From assembly GCA_947503175.1 (NCBI GenBank), contig CANNCO010000001.1, positions 1,488,001 to 1,552,000 on the forward strand: a DNA stretch of 64,000 nucleotides. The letters run 5' to 3'. Below the pieces are notes generated by a model. That model did not search any database. It saw only the letters and a program-made list of their open reading frames with translations, and had not been told where the DNA came from. Below, piece by piece: positions 37,149 to 45,421 of this stretch. The position numbers were made by a program, and so were the translations under genes. How positions within the stretch are numbered: position 1 is the stretch's first letter; each line of letters opens with the position of its first letter. The DNA comes from an uncultured Paracoccaceae bacterium. GTDB lineage: Bacteria; Pseudomonadota; Alphaproteobacteria; Rhodobacterales; Rhodobacteraceae.

Positions 37149-38402
37149 ATGACCTACCACCCGAAATCCGATTTCCTCGCCACGATCATCGCGCGGGGGT
37201 TTCTCGCAGACTGCACGGATCTGCAGGGCCTTGACGAGGCGCTGATCGACGGCACCGTGCCAGCCTATATCGGTTATGATGCGACGGCAGAGTCGCTGCA
37301 TGTGGGGCATCTTCTGAATGTCATGCTGTTGCGCTGGTACCAGAAGACCGGTCACCGGCCGATTACGCTCATGGGAGGCGGCACCACGAAAGTGGGCGAC
37401 CCGTCCTTCCGGTCGGATGAACGGCCCTTGCTGACGCCGGAAGCCATCGACACAAACATCGCGTCGATGAAGGGCGTCTTCGCGAAATACCTCGACTATG
37501 GCGACACGGGCTCGGGCGCGTTGATGCTGAACAACGCGGAATGGCTGGACGACCTGAATTACCTCGATTTCCTGCGCGATATCGGGCGGCATTTCTCGAT
37601 CAACCGGATGCTGGCCTTTGAAAGCGTGAAGTCGCGGCTCGACCGGGAGCAGTCGCTGTCATTTCTGGAGTTCAACTACATGATCCTGCAGGCCTATGAT
37701 TTCATGGAACTGCACCGCCGTTACGGCTGCCTGTTGCAGATGGGCGGCTCGGACCAGTGGGGCAACATCGTCAACGGCGTCGACCTGACCCGTCGCGTGC
37801 TGGACCGCGAGGTGTTTGGCCTCACGACCCCCCTTCTGACCACGTCGGACGGGCGCAAGATGGGCAAGAGCCAGGGCGGCGCCATATGGCTGAACGCCGA
37901 TATGCTCTCGCCTTACGAGTTCTGGCAGTTCTGGCGAAACACCACAGACGCGGATGTGGGGCGGTTCCTGAAGCTTTATACCGAGTTGCCGCTGGATGAA
38001 TGCGACCGTCTCGCCGCTCTGGGTGGTGCCGAAATCAACGAAGCGAAGATCCGGCTTGCCAACGAGGTGACGACGCTTTGCCATGGGGTCGACGCCGCGC
38101 ATGCTGCCGAAGCCACCGCGCGCGAGGTGTTCGAAAGGGGCGGCATCGGCGATGACCTGCCGACCCTTTCGCTCAGTGCCGATGATGTCGCAGGCGGGAT
38201 TTCGGTCGTGCAACTGATCGTCCGCTCGGGCCTCGCCAAGTCCGGAAAGGACGCCAAACGGCTGATCGCGGAAGGCGGCGCACGGCTTGACGATATGCCG
38301 CTGACCAATGCGGGGCTTATGCTGGATGCCGCAGCACTTGCCGCACCCGTCAAGTTGTCGGCCGGGAAGAAGCGGCACGCGCTGGTGACCGTTGCCGATT
38401 GA
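37149..38402 (+). CDS. tyrS: Tyrosyl-tRNA synthetase
   Basis: A 417-residue class I synthetase charging tRNA-Tyr. The HIGH motif appears as HVGH (residues 51-54), tyrosine-recognition residues are in [10 protein letters not shown] and [14 protein letters not shown], and the KMSKS loop is KMGKS (from Lys237). A C-terminal S4-like RNA-binding domain (about 350-417, [21 protein letters not shown]) is present. I chose the ATG giving MTYHPKSDF; the frame is open upstream but antisense to anmK. It is divergent from anmK. Confidence 0.97.
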   Translation: MTYHPKSDFLATIIARGFLADCTDLQGLDEALIDGTVPAYIGYDATAESLHVGHLLNVMLLRWYQKTGHRPITLMGGGTTKVGDPSFRSDERPLLTPEAIDTNIASMKGVFAKYLDYGDTGSGALMLNNAEWLDDLNYLDFLRDIGRHFSINRMLAFESVKSRLDREQSLSFLEFNYMILQAYDFMELHRRYGCLLQMGGSDQWGNIVNGVDLTRRVLDREVFGLTTPLLTTSDGRKMGKSQGGAIWLNADMLSPYEFWQFWRNTTDADVGRFLKLYTELPLDECDRLAALGGAEINEAKIRLANEVTTLCHGVDAAHAAEATAREVFERGGIGDDLPTLSLSADDVAGGISVVQLIVRSGLAKSGKDAKRLIAEGGARLDDMPLTNAGLMLDAAALAAPVKLSAGKKRHALVTVAD

Positions 38403-38454
38403 GGACGGTTTGTCGTCCAGCGCCGTGACGCGGTCCCGTTATCCGTCGTGACGC

Positions 38455-38482
38455 TTGCAATGACGCCCGCGTCGCCTAACTA
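38455..38482 (+). promoter_or_regulatory. Possible promoter for the ABC-F leader
   Basis: TTGCAA (38455-38460) and TAACTA (38477-38482) with a 16-base spacer lie about 18 bases before the leader hairpin. Transcription would start near 38489-38492, just upstream of the attenuator stem, which fits the proposed leader RNA. The match to consensus is moderate. Confidence 0.35.
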
Positions 38483-38499
38483 GACTACGAGACCAACAC

Positions 38500-38574
38500 G
38501 ACAGGAGCTTTGCTCGACATGGACATGAACCTCGCCGCCAGCCGCCATCCGGTTTCCCTGCGAGAAGTCCTGTC
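38500..38574 (+). promoter_or_regulatory. Leader hairpin enclosing the ABC-F ribosome site (putative translational attenuator)
   Basis: The right arm CGAGAAGTCCTGTC (38561-38574) pairs base for base over 14 bp with the left arm GACAGGA-CTT-CTCG (38500-38516, with one- and two-base bulges). The right arm contains the ABC-F Shine-Dalgarno GAGAAG and ends two bases before its ATG. The left arm contains AGGAG, the ribosome site of a 34-codon leader ORF whose first codons fill the loop. Ribosomes occupying or stalled on the leader would free the ABC-F start. Confidence 0.55.
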
Positions 38575-38623
38575 CCATGCCTGCATCTGTCACCCTGTCC
38601 GGCCTGTCCTGGTCCACACCTGA
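38519..38623 (+). CDS. Putative 34-residue leader peptide upstream of ABC-F
   Basis: A short ORF starting MDMNLAASRHPVSL, preceded by AGGAG 11 bases before its ATG, a better ribosome site than that of the ABC-F gene. It lies in the +1 frame relative to ABC-F and overlaps its first 47 bases, ending at TGA 38621-38623. Its first 14 codons lie in the loop of the 14-bp hairpin. Leader peptides of this sort control antibiotic-resistance ABC-F and erm genes by ribosome stalling; no stalling motif is recognised here, so the role is inferred from architecture alone. Confidence 0.4.
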   Translation: MDMNLAASRHPVSLREVLSHACICHPVRPVLVHT

Positions 38624-40154
38624 CGGCACCCCGCTTTTTACCGACCTGAACCTGAGCCTCGGGGCCGAACGCACCGGCATTGTTGGGCGCAATGGTACGG
38701 GCAAGACCACGCTTCTGCGGCTGATCGCCGGAGAGTTGCCCGCGGCATCGGGCCATGTGCAGGTGTCCGGCACGCTTGCGGTGCTGCGTCAGGATGTAGG
38801 GGCTCGGCCCGGCGAAACCATTGCCGATCTGTTCGGCGCGCAGCCTGCGCTTGACCTTCTCGACAGGGCCGAAGCGGGGCGTGCCGATGCCGATGAACTG
38901 GCCAGAGCCGATTGGGCACTGCCGGCCCGCATCGCGGCCGCGATGCTGCGATGCGGCCTGACAGGCGATCCGCGAACTCTCCTGTCGACCCTGTCCGGCG
39001 GGCAGCGCACCCGCGCCGCCCTTGCGGCCCTGACATTCGCCGATCCGGATTTCCTGCTGCTCGATGAACCTACAAACAATCTCGACCGGGACGGGCGTCA
39101 GGCCGTTACCGACCTGATCCGGGCGTGGCGGGGTGGCGCGATCATTGTCAGCCATGACCGCGCGCTGCTGGACGAGATGGATGCCATGATCGAACTGACC
39201 ACCATTGGCGTCACCCGATATGGCGGCAACTACAGCGATTTCCGGGCGCAGAAGGCGACGGAACTGGACGCGGCCCATCGGAGCCTTGCCAATGCCGAGA
39301 AGGACCGCGCCGAGATCGCACGGCGCGCCCAACAGGCGGCAGAGCGCAAGGCGCGCAAGGACAGCCGTGGGCGGAAAGCCCGCGCCAAAGGCGACCAGCC
39401 CAAGATTCTGATGGATGCCGCGAAAGAACGGTCAGAGGCATCGGGCAGCGCAAACACCCGCCTGCGCGAGGCACGGCGTGACGCTGCCGAAACCGCGCTT
39501 TCCGACGCGCGCGGCAAAATCGAAATCCTGCAAACCCTGCACATGGAGATCGGCTCGACCGGACTGCCGCGTGGTAAGACGGTGCTGCGGTTTGACGGGC
39601 TGACGGGCGGCCACGACCCGGCGCATCCCGTGATCCGCGATCTGTCGCTGACGATCACCGGGCCGGAGCGTATCGCAATCACCGGGCCGAACGGCAGCGG
39701 CAAGACGACCCTGCTGGCGCTGATCAGCGGCCAGCTTCAGCCGCAGCACGGTATGGCAGAAGTTCAGGTGCCCTTCACGCTTCTGGACCAGCATGTGAGC
39801 CTGCTGGATCCGGACCTCACGCTGCGCGAGAACTATCTGCGGCTGAACCCCGAAGCGCGGGAGAACGAGGCCCATTCAGCGCTGGCACGGTTCCGCTTTC
39901 GCGCAGAGGACGCGCTGCAAAGAGCCGGCAGTCTGAGCGGTGGTGAGAAATTGCGCGCGGGCCTTGCCTGTACGCTGGGACAACCCACACCACCTGCGCT
40001 TTTGATACTGGATGAGCCGACCAATCACCTTGACCTGGACGGGATCGAAGCGCTGGAAGACACGCTTGCGGCCTATGACGGCGCCCTGATCGTCGTCAGT
40101 CACGACGAACGGTTTCTGGAAAGCCTCGCCCCGGACCGACGACTGGAGTTGTAG
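38577..40154 (+). CDS. ABC-F family ATPase (soluble, two nucleotide-binding domains)
   Basis: A 525-residue cytosolic protein without membrane segments, with tandem ABC domains. The first Walker A is GRNGTGKTT (37-45), the signature LSGGQRTR and Walker B FLLLDEPTNNLD; the second Walker A is GPNGSGKTT (about 369-377), the signature LSGGEKLR and LLILDEPTNHLD. The interdomain linker (about 220-320) is long, charged and Arg/Lys/Glu-rich, like the ribosome-probing P-site tRNA interaction motif. ABC-F proteins act on ribosomes, as translation factors or antibiotic protection factors. The leader ORF and hairpin suggest inducible expression. Confidence 0.9.
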   Translation: MPASVTLSGLSWSTPDGTPLFTDLNLSLGAERTGIVGRNGTGKTTLLRLIAGELPAASGHVQVSGTLAVLRQDVGARPGETIADLFGAQPALDLLDRAEAGRADADELARADWALPARIAAAMLRCGLTGDPRTLLSTLSGGQRTRAALAALTFADPDFLLLDEPTNNLDRDGRQAVTDLIRAWRGGAIIVSHDRALLDEMDAMIELTTIGVTRYGGNYSDFRAQKATELDAAHRSLANAEKDRAEIARRAQQAAERKARKDSRGRKARAKGDQPKILMDAAKERSEASGSANTRLREARRDAAETALSDARGKIEILQTLHMEIGSTGLPRGKTVLRFDGLTGGHDPAHPVIRDLSLTITGPERIAITGPNGSGKTTLLALISGQLQPQHGMAEVQVPFTLLDQHVSLLDPDLTLRENYLRLNPEARENEAHSALARFRFRAEDALQRAGSLSGGEKLRAGLACTLGQPTPPALLILDEPTNHLDLDGIEALEDTLAAYDGALIVVSHDERFLESLAPDRRLEL

Positions 40155-40185
40155 GGCACGGTTGCAGATGGTCCGCGCGTGACGG

Positions 40186-41169
40186 TCAGACCTCGGCCCT
40201 CTCAAGCCACGCGTCATAAGTCAGATAAGGCCTGCCGTCTTCAAAGCCATACATCGCGGCCGGGGTCTCAGCCCCGAGAGGCTCGACCACGACGCGGGCC
40301 AGCGCGTACCGGCCACGCAGGTCGTCGGTGGGAACCGCATCCAGAAGACGCTCGACCTCTCCTTCCCGCGACAGGGGAACGGCATATTTCGCTTTCGTGT
40401 AGGCGCGCTCGATCAGACTCGTATGGATCAGATCCAGAAGCGCCGACCCGGCCTCGGCGAGATCGGGCAGTGATGCGGGATCGTTGATGCCGGCCCGAAC
40501 GCCCGAAGCAAGGAAGCCAAGCGCGGTCGCCCGGTCGCAATCGGGTTGCGTAGCGATCCATTCCACGGCTTCGATCAGTTCCTCGTCAGGCGCATCCCAG
40601 TCGCAGGAGGCGGCCAGCGCGTGCCAGGTTTCAGGTTCCTGCGCCGACAGCCACACGATCAGGCCATCGGGCATCTCGATGTCGCGTTCGGCAAGCCAGA
40701 CCTCATGAAGCTCGGCATCCGCGTCGTCCTCAACCGGGGCCGCGTCCTCCGCCGCCGCCAGGGCTTCAAGCCCGGCGAACCATGCGGCGCGTTCTGCCCG
40801 CGCCGTGACGTCTTCGCCCTTCGAGAGCTTCTGGGCATAGGCTTCGAAATCCTCGTCGCGCAGAAGAACCGACTGGGCCAGTGCCGCAACTGATCGCAGG
40901 TGCTCTTCGGGAAGGTCGGAAACCGTATTGGACCGGTGTTCGGAGACAAGGGCGCGCAATCGGCGATGCATGTCGAGCCGCGGGTCGACAGGGCTGTCCG
41001 GTCGCGCCGGGTGTTTCATCCGGGCTTCGGTCGCGGCCTCGGTGCAGAGGTTATACAACTGTTCTGCCGCGCCCTTTTCATAACGCAGGGGGTCGGGCCG
41101 CGTGCCGCGCCCCTCGATGCCGCCGCGCCGATCAGACCCCAGAAGTCTGCCCAGAACCGTGCCGATCAT
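40186..41169 (-). CDS. DUF4274 domain-containing protein
   Basis: A 327-residue soluble acidic protein. The middle segment (about 190-245, PETWHALAASCDWDAPDEELIEAVEWIATQPDCDRATALGFL) matches the DUF4274 pattern, a small helical domain of unknown function. The rest is helical and Ala/Glu/Asp-rich with no catalytic motif. I chose the ATG giving MIGTVLGRLLG; the frame continues upstream but includes improbable sequence. It converges with ABC-F (31 bases apart) and diverges from the YHS-domain gene. Function unknown. Confidence 0.75.
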   Translation of the reverse strand: MIGTVLGRLLGSDRRGGIEGRGTRPDPLRYEKGAAEQLYNLCTEAATEARMKHPARPDSPVDPRLDMHRRLRALVSEHRSNTVSDLPEEHLRSVAALAQSVLLRDEDFEAYAQKLSKGEDVTARAERAAWFAGLEALAAAEDAAPVEDDADAELHEVWLAERDIEMPDGLIVWLSAQEPETWHALAASCDWDAPDEELIEAVEWIATQPDCDRATALGFLASGVRAGINDPASLPDLAEAGSALLDLIHTSLIERAYTKAKYAVPLSREGEVERLLDAVPTDDLRGRYALARVVVEPLGAETPAAMYGFEDGRPYLTYDAWLERAEV

Positions 41170-41377
41170 ATCGTCCTCCGCTGTCAAACGCCCTTCGGGC
41201 GCTATCATCACACCGCGCAAATTGTTCGACCCAAGAGGGGCGAAACTATGGCCCGAGCCGCGCGCGCGCGGACACACGCGCAGACACAGAAGCGTGAAGC
41301 ACGAAAACGTTGGTTTCCCCGGACCCTCGCCTCGGGCCATGACGAGGGTCCAGATCGCAAGAGAATACGAGGCCCCC

Positions 41378-41899
41378 ATGTACCCTTTCCGCACTTTCAT
41401 CTCCGCCACCGCCCTTTCGCTGATCGCCCTGCCCGCCTTTGCGGGAGAGCAATATGTCGATCCCACCGGCTTTGCCGCATCCGGCCACGATGTCGTGGCC
41501 TATTTCGATCTTGATCAATCCGAGGTGGGCGCGCCGCAGCCGAAGGCCGTTCCGGGCCGTGCAGATATCACTACCGAATGGAACGGTGCGACATGGGCGT
41601 TTTCGACCGCCGAGAACCGCGAGACATTCCTGGCCGATCCCGAACGCTTCGCGCCGCAATATGATGGGCACTGCGCCTATGGCGTGGCGAAGGGTGGCAA
41701 GGTTCCGGGCAACCCAAACCTGTGGCGGATCGTTGACGACAAGCTTTACCTGAACATCACCGAAGCTGTCGTGGGGTTCTGGTCCGAGGACATTCCGGGC
41801 AACATCACGCTTTCGGAAGGAAACTGGCAGCAACTGGAAGCGGCCCCGGCCTCTGATGGTGCGATCCCGGCCTTTACCTCGATGGCGCCTGTCAACTAG
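41378..41899 (+). CDS. YHS domain-containing exported protein
   Basis: A 173-residue protein with an N-terminal signal peptide (FISATALSLIALPAFAG, cut near residue 22) and a YHS domain (about 25-125): YVDPTGFAASGHDVVAYF, then WAFSTAENRETFLADPERFAPQYDGHCAYGVAKGG. YHS domains are small, cysteine-containing, possibly metal-binding modules; exported single-domain versions are common in marine alphaproteobacteria and have no fixed function. It lies upstream of the tauR locus, but the intervening TauR-type repeats face tauR, so it is probably a separate unit. Confidence 0.85.
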   Translation: MYPFRTFISATALSLIALPAFAGEQYVDPTGFAASGHDVVAYFDLDQSEVGAPQPKAVPGRADITTEWNGATWAFSTAENRETFLADPERFAPQYDGHCAYGVAKGGKVPGNPNLWRIVDDKLYLNITEAVVGFWSEDIPGNITLSEGNWQQLEAAPASDGAIPAFTSMAPVN

Positions 41900-41944
41900 C
41901 CAGCATCTGTCGAAAACGAAGCGCCAGGCGCCGGCGCTTCGACC

Positions 41945-41976
41945 GTAAGGCCAGTTTACCCCAGCGTTAGGTCCAG
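41945..41976. promoter_or_regulatory. TauR-type direct repeat upstream of tauR
   Basis: TTAGGTCCAG at 41967-41976 is the exact reverse complement of CTGGACCTAA, the half-site known for TauR of Rhodobacter capsulatus (CTGGACYTAA direct repeats). A weaker copy, GTAAGGCCAG (7 of 10), is at 41945-41954 in the same orientation, 22 bases start to start. It ends 12 bases before the tauR ATG, fitting autoregulation. Confidence 0.55.
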
Positions 41977-41988
41977 TATAGTTACGGG

Positions 41989-43464
41989 ATGGCTATACCG
42001 GCAGAGTCGCTTTTTCTGGACCCCGACACGCAGGGCACCCTCCAGGCACGCATCCAGCAGATGATCGCGTCGGGTATCCTATCGGGACGTCTGCGGCAGG
42101 GCGAAAAGCTGCCCTCGACCCGCAGGCTTGCCCAGCATCTTGGGGTGAGCCGGATCACGGTGACGCTGGCCTATGCGGAACTGGTGGCCGGAGACTACCT
42201 GACATCCGAAGGACGATCCGGGTACTATGTCTCGGAAACGGCGCCGGTCCCGCCCAGTTTCGAGCCGCCGCCGCAGCGGCGCGATGCCGTGGACTGGTCA
42301 CGCGCGATCGGGCACAAATTCTCGGGTGGCACGCCAAACTGGAAACCGCGCGACTGGGCCCGTTACCGCTATCCGTTCATCTATGGCCAGGCCGATCCAA
42401 CGCTGTTCGACCATGCCAACTGGCGACTCTGCGCGTTGCAGGCCCTGGGGCAGAAGGAGTTCGCCACGCTGACCGCGGACCAGTTCGACGGGGATGACCC
42501 GATGCTGGTCGAGTTCATCGCCCGCCAGATCCTGCCCCGGCGCGGGATCGTCGCCCATCCCGACCAGATCCTCGTGACGCTGGGCGCGCAGAACGCACTC
42601 TGGATCGCCGCACAGGTCCTGTTGTCGCAACGCCGCAGCGCGGCGATCGAAGACCCTTGTTATCCGGCCTTGCGGGATATTCTGGCGCAAACGCGCTGCC
42701 ATCTCACACCGGTTCCGGCGGATACCGACGGATTGCCCCCCGACGACATTCCCGACAGGACAGACCTGATCTTTGCCACACCCAGCCATCAATGCCCGAC
42801 CAACGCGACGATGACGCTGGAGCGGCGGCGGGCCCTTCTGGACCGCGCGCAGGAAATCGGCGCACTGATCGTCGAAGACGATTACGAGTTCGAAATGGCG
42901 TTTCTGAAGCCGCCCCTGCCCTCGCTCAAATCGCTGGATCGAGACGGGCGGGTAATCTATGTGGGCAGCTTCTCGAAATCGCTGTTTCCGGGGCTGCGGC
43001 TTGGGTTTCTGATGGGATCGGAGCCATTTATCCGCGAGGCCCGCGCCCTGCGCGCCAGCGTGCTGCGCCATCCGCCGGGGCATCTTCAGCGCTCCGCCGC
43101 CTATTTCCTGTCGCTTGGCCATTACGATGCGCTGGTCGCCCGGATGGCGCGGGCCTTTCACGAACGTCGCTGCGTGATGGAAGATGCAATGACCGAGGCG
43201 GGCCTGACCATTGCGGGCCGCGGCGCTTTCGGCGGGTCGTCCTACTGGATGCAGGCCCCCGAAGGCACCGACACCACGGAACTGGCCGAACGGCTGACCA
43301 AGCGGGACGTATTGATCGAACCCGGCGCGCCGTTCTTTGGCGCGGCGGATGCGGGACGGCGGCATTACAGGCTGGCCTATTCATCGATCCCGTCATCGCG
43401 AATCGGCGAAGGGATCGCCCGGATTGCCGAAGCGGTGGCGGAGCGCAGCCCCGTCTGGACTTAA
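41989..43464 (+). CDS. tauR: MocR-type (GntR/aminotransferase) regulator TauR
   Basis: A 491-residue regulator with an N-terminal GntR winged helix (about 12-85, IQQMIASGILSGRLRQGEKLPSTRRLAQHLGVS) fused to an inactive aminotransferase-like domain that binds PLP through Lys330 (GSFSKSLFPGLRLG). In Rhodobacter, TauR activates taurine catabolism with PLP and taurine as signals. Position directly upstream of xsc and the TauR half-sites on both sides support this name over other MocR regulators. The last codons and the stop lie inside an operator half-site. The start has no obvious Shine-Dalgarno. Confidence 0.85.
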   Translation: MAIPAESLFLDPDTQGTLQARIQQMIASGILSGRLRQGEKLPSTRRLAQHLGVSRITVTLAYAELVAGDYLTSEGRSGYYVSETAPVPPSFEPPPQRRDAVDWSRAIGHKFSGGTPNWKPRDWARYRYPFIYGQADPTLFDHANWRLCALQALGQKEFATLTADQFDGDDPMLVEFIARQILPRRGIVAHPDQILVTLGAQNALWIAAQVLLSQRRSAAIEDPCYPALRDILAQTRCHLTPVPADTDGLPPDDIPDRTDLIFATPSHQCPTNATMTLERRRALLDRAQEIGALIVEDDYEFEMAFLKPPLPSLKSLDRDGRVIYVGSFSKSLFPGLRLGFLMGSEPFIREARALRASVLRHPPGHLQRSAAYFLSLGHYDALVARMARAFHERRCVMEDAMTEAGLTIAGRGAFGGSSYWMQAPEGTDTTELAERLTKRDVLIEPGAPFFGAADAGRRHYRLAYSSIPSSRIGEGIARIAEAVAERSPVWT

Positions 43465-43487
43465 ACCGACCTGACACTTGGACCTAA
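43455..43487. promoter_or_regulatory. TauR-type direct repeat upstream of xsc, overlapping the tauR stop
   Basis: CTGGACTTAA at 43455-43464 matches the CTGGACYTAA half-site exactly, and its TAA is the tauR stop codon. TTGGACCTAA at 43478-43487 matches at 9 of 10 positions. Start-to-start spacing is 23 bases, about two helical turns. It ends 78 bases before the xsc ATG. Direct orientation and spacing match the upstream tauR site, so an activating TauR site is likely. Confidence 0.65.
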
Positions 43488-43565
43488 CCCGTGGTCAGCT
43501 GACGCACTAGATAGCCACCAACGCCCGGACAGCCCGGGCCTGACGCATGACCGGAGGAAAGCCAC

Positions 43566-45347
43566 ATGAAAATGACCACCGAAGAAGCCTTTGTGAAAGT
43601 TCTGCAAAAGCATGGGATCGAACATGCCTTTGGTATTATCGGTTCGGCGATGATGCCGATCTCGGACCTGTTTCCGACAGCCGGTATCAAGTTCTGGGAC
43701 TGCGCCCATGAAGGTTCCGCCGGTTTCATGGCCGATGGCTACACCCGCGCCACCGGCAAGATGTCGATGATGATCGCCCAGAACGGCCCCGGCATCACGA
43801 ACTTCGTCACCCCGGTCAAGACCGCCTACTGGAACCACACACCGCTTCTGCTGGTGACCCCGCAAGCCGCGAACAAGACAATCGGTCAGGGCGGGTTCCA
43901 GGAAGTCGAGCAGATGAAACTGTTCGAAGACATGGTCGCCTATCAGGAAGAAGTTCGTGACCCCAGCCGCGTCGCCGAGGTGCTGACCCGCGTGATTGCC
44001 AAGGCCAAGCGCCTTTCGGGCCCCGCGCAGATCAACTTCCCCCGCGATTTCTGGACACAGGTCGTGGATATCGAAATTCCCGATCCCATTGAATTCGAGC
44101 AGTCGCCGGGCGGCGAAAACTCGGTTTCGGCTGCGGCCAAGCTGATCTCGGAAGCGAAGTTCCCGGTGATCCTGAACGGCGCGGGCGTTGTCCTGTCCGA
44201 GGGTGGAATTGAAGCGTCCCGCGCATTGGCCGAACGGCTTGATGCACCGGTTTGCGTTGGCTACCAGCACAATGACGCCTTCCCCGGCTCGCATCCGCTG
44301 TTTGCGGGACCTTTGGGCTATAACGGGTCGAAGGCCGGTATGGAGTTGATCTCGAAGGCCGACGTGGTCTTGGCCCTTGGCACGCGCCTGAACCCGTTCT
44401 CGACCCTGCCCGGTTACGGCATCGACTACTGGCCCGCCGATGCGAAAGTCATTCAGGTTGATATCAACCCCGACCGGATCGGTTTGACCAAGAAAGTCAG
44501 CGTCGGGATTATCGGCGACGCGGCCAAGGTGGCCAAGGGCATCCTTGCCAATCTTGATGACAGCGCAGGCGATGCGGGCCGCGACGCGCGCAAGAACCTG
44601 ATCGCCGACACGAAATCGCGCTGGAAGCAGGAGCTTTCCTCGCTTGACCACGAACAGGACGATCCCGGCACCACCTGGAACGAGCGGGCCCGCAAGGCCA
44701 AGCCCGAATGGATGAGCCCCCGCATGGCGTGGCGCGCGATCCAGCAGGCGCTGCCGCGCGAGGCGATCATCTCGTCCGACATCGGCAACAACTGCGCCAT
44801 CGGCAACGCTTATCCGGATTTCGACGAGGGACGGAAGTATCTGGCACCGGGTCTGTTCGGCCCCTGCGGTTACGGCCTGCCCTCCATCGCGGGCGCCAAG
44901 ATCGGCCAGCCGAACGTGCCGGTCGTGGGCTTTGCCGGTGACGGTGCCTTCGGGATCGCGGTGAACGAGTTGACCGCCATCGGGCGCGGCGACTGGCCGC
45001 CGATCACGCAGATCGTGTTCCGAAACTACCAGTGGGGCGCGGAAAAGCGGAACTCGACCCTGTGGTTCGATGACAACTTCGTCGGCACCGAACTGGACGA
45101 GGAAGTGTCCTATGCCGGAATCGCCAAGGCCTGCGGCCTCGAAGGTGTGGTTGCACGGACCATGGACGAACTGACCGCAGCGCTGAACACCGCAATCGAA
45201 GATCAGATGAAGCACGGCAAGACCACTCTGATCGAAGCCATGATCAACCAGGAACTGGGCGAGCCGTTCCGCCGCGACGCGATGAAGAAACCGGTCGCAG
45301 TTGCGGGCATCGATCCGGCGGATATGCGGACGCAGGAGCCTGCGTAA
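43566..45347 (+). CDS. xsc: Sulfoacetaldehyde acetyltransferase
   Basis: A 593-residue thiamine-diphosphate enzyme that converts sulfoacetaldehyde and phosphate to acetyl phosphate and sulfite, the desulfonation step shared by taurine, isethionate and related C2 sulfonates. N-terminal KHGIEHAFGIIGSAMMPISDLF with a catalytic Glu in HEGSAGFMADGYTRATGK, and the ThDP-binding stretch GFAGDGAFGIAVNELTAIGRGDWPPITQIVFRNYQWGAEKRN, are those of Xsc rather than acetolactate synthase. It has a good ribosome site (GGAGGA). A small leader hairpin (43523-43539) and a strong terminator (45362-45393) bracket it. Confidence 0.95.
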   Translation: MKMTTEEAFVKVLQKHGIEHAFGIIGSAMMPISDLFPTAGIKFWDCAHEGSAGFMADGYTRATGKMSMMIAQNGPGITNFVTPVKTAYWNHTPLLLVTPQAANKTIGQGGFQEVEQMKLFEDMVAYQEEVRDPSRVAEVLTRVIAKAKRLSGPAQINFPRDFWTQVVDIEIPDPIEFEQSPGGENSVSAAAKLISEAKFPVILNGAGVVLSEGGIEASRALAERLDAPVCVGYQHNDAFPGSHPLFAGPLGYNGSKAGMELISKADVVLALGTRLNPFSTLPGYGIDYWPADAKVIQVDINPDRIGLTKKVSVGIIGDAAKVAKGILANLDDSAGDAGRDARKNLIADTKSRWKQELSSLDHEQDDPGTTWNERARKAKPEWMSPRMAWRAIQQALPREAIISSDIGNNCAIGNAYPDFDEGRKYLAPGLFGPCGYGLPSIAGAKIGQPNVPVVGFAGDGAFGIAVNELTAIGRGDWPPITQIVFRNYQWGAEKRNSTLWFDDNFVGTELDEEVSYAGIAKACGLEGVVARTMDELTAALNTAIEDQMKHGKTTLIEAMINQELGEPFRRDAMKKPVAVAGIDPADMRTQEPA

Positions 45348-45361
45348 GCGTTACAGTGGTG

Positions 45362-45393
45362 GCCGGGGCGCAAAAGACGCGCCCCGGCTTTTT
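45362..45393 (+). terminator. Intrinsic terminator between xsc and pta
   Basis: GCCGGGGCGC and GCGCCCCGGC form a perfect 10-bp stem around a 7-base loop, followed by TTTTT. It lies in the 74-base gap between xsc and pta, so xsc should be made in excess of pta, or pta has its own promoter. Confidence 0.9.
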
Positions 45394-45421
45394 GATTCGC
45401 GAATTTTGCTGAGGAGCCCGG

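Noticed and set aside
38480-39332. Minus-strand frames across the ABC-F leader and first ABC domain
   Set aside because: They run antisense to strongly conserved Walker motifs and show only shadow composition.
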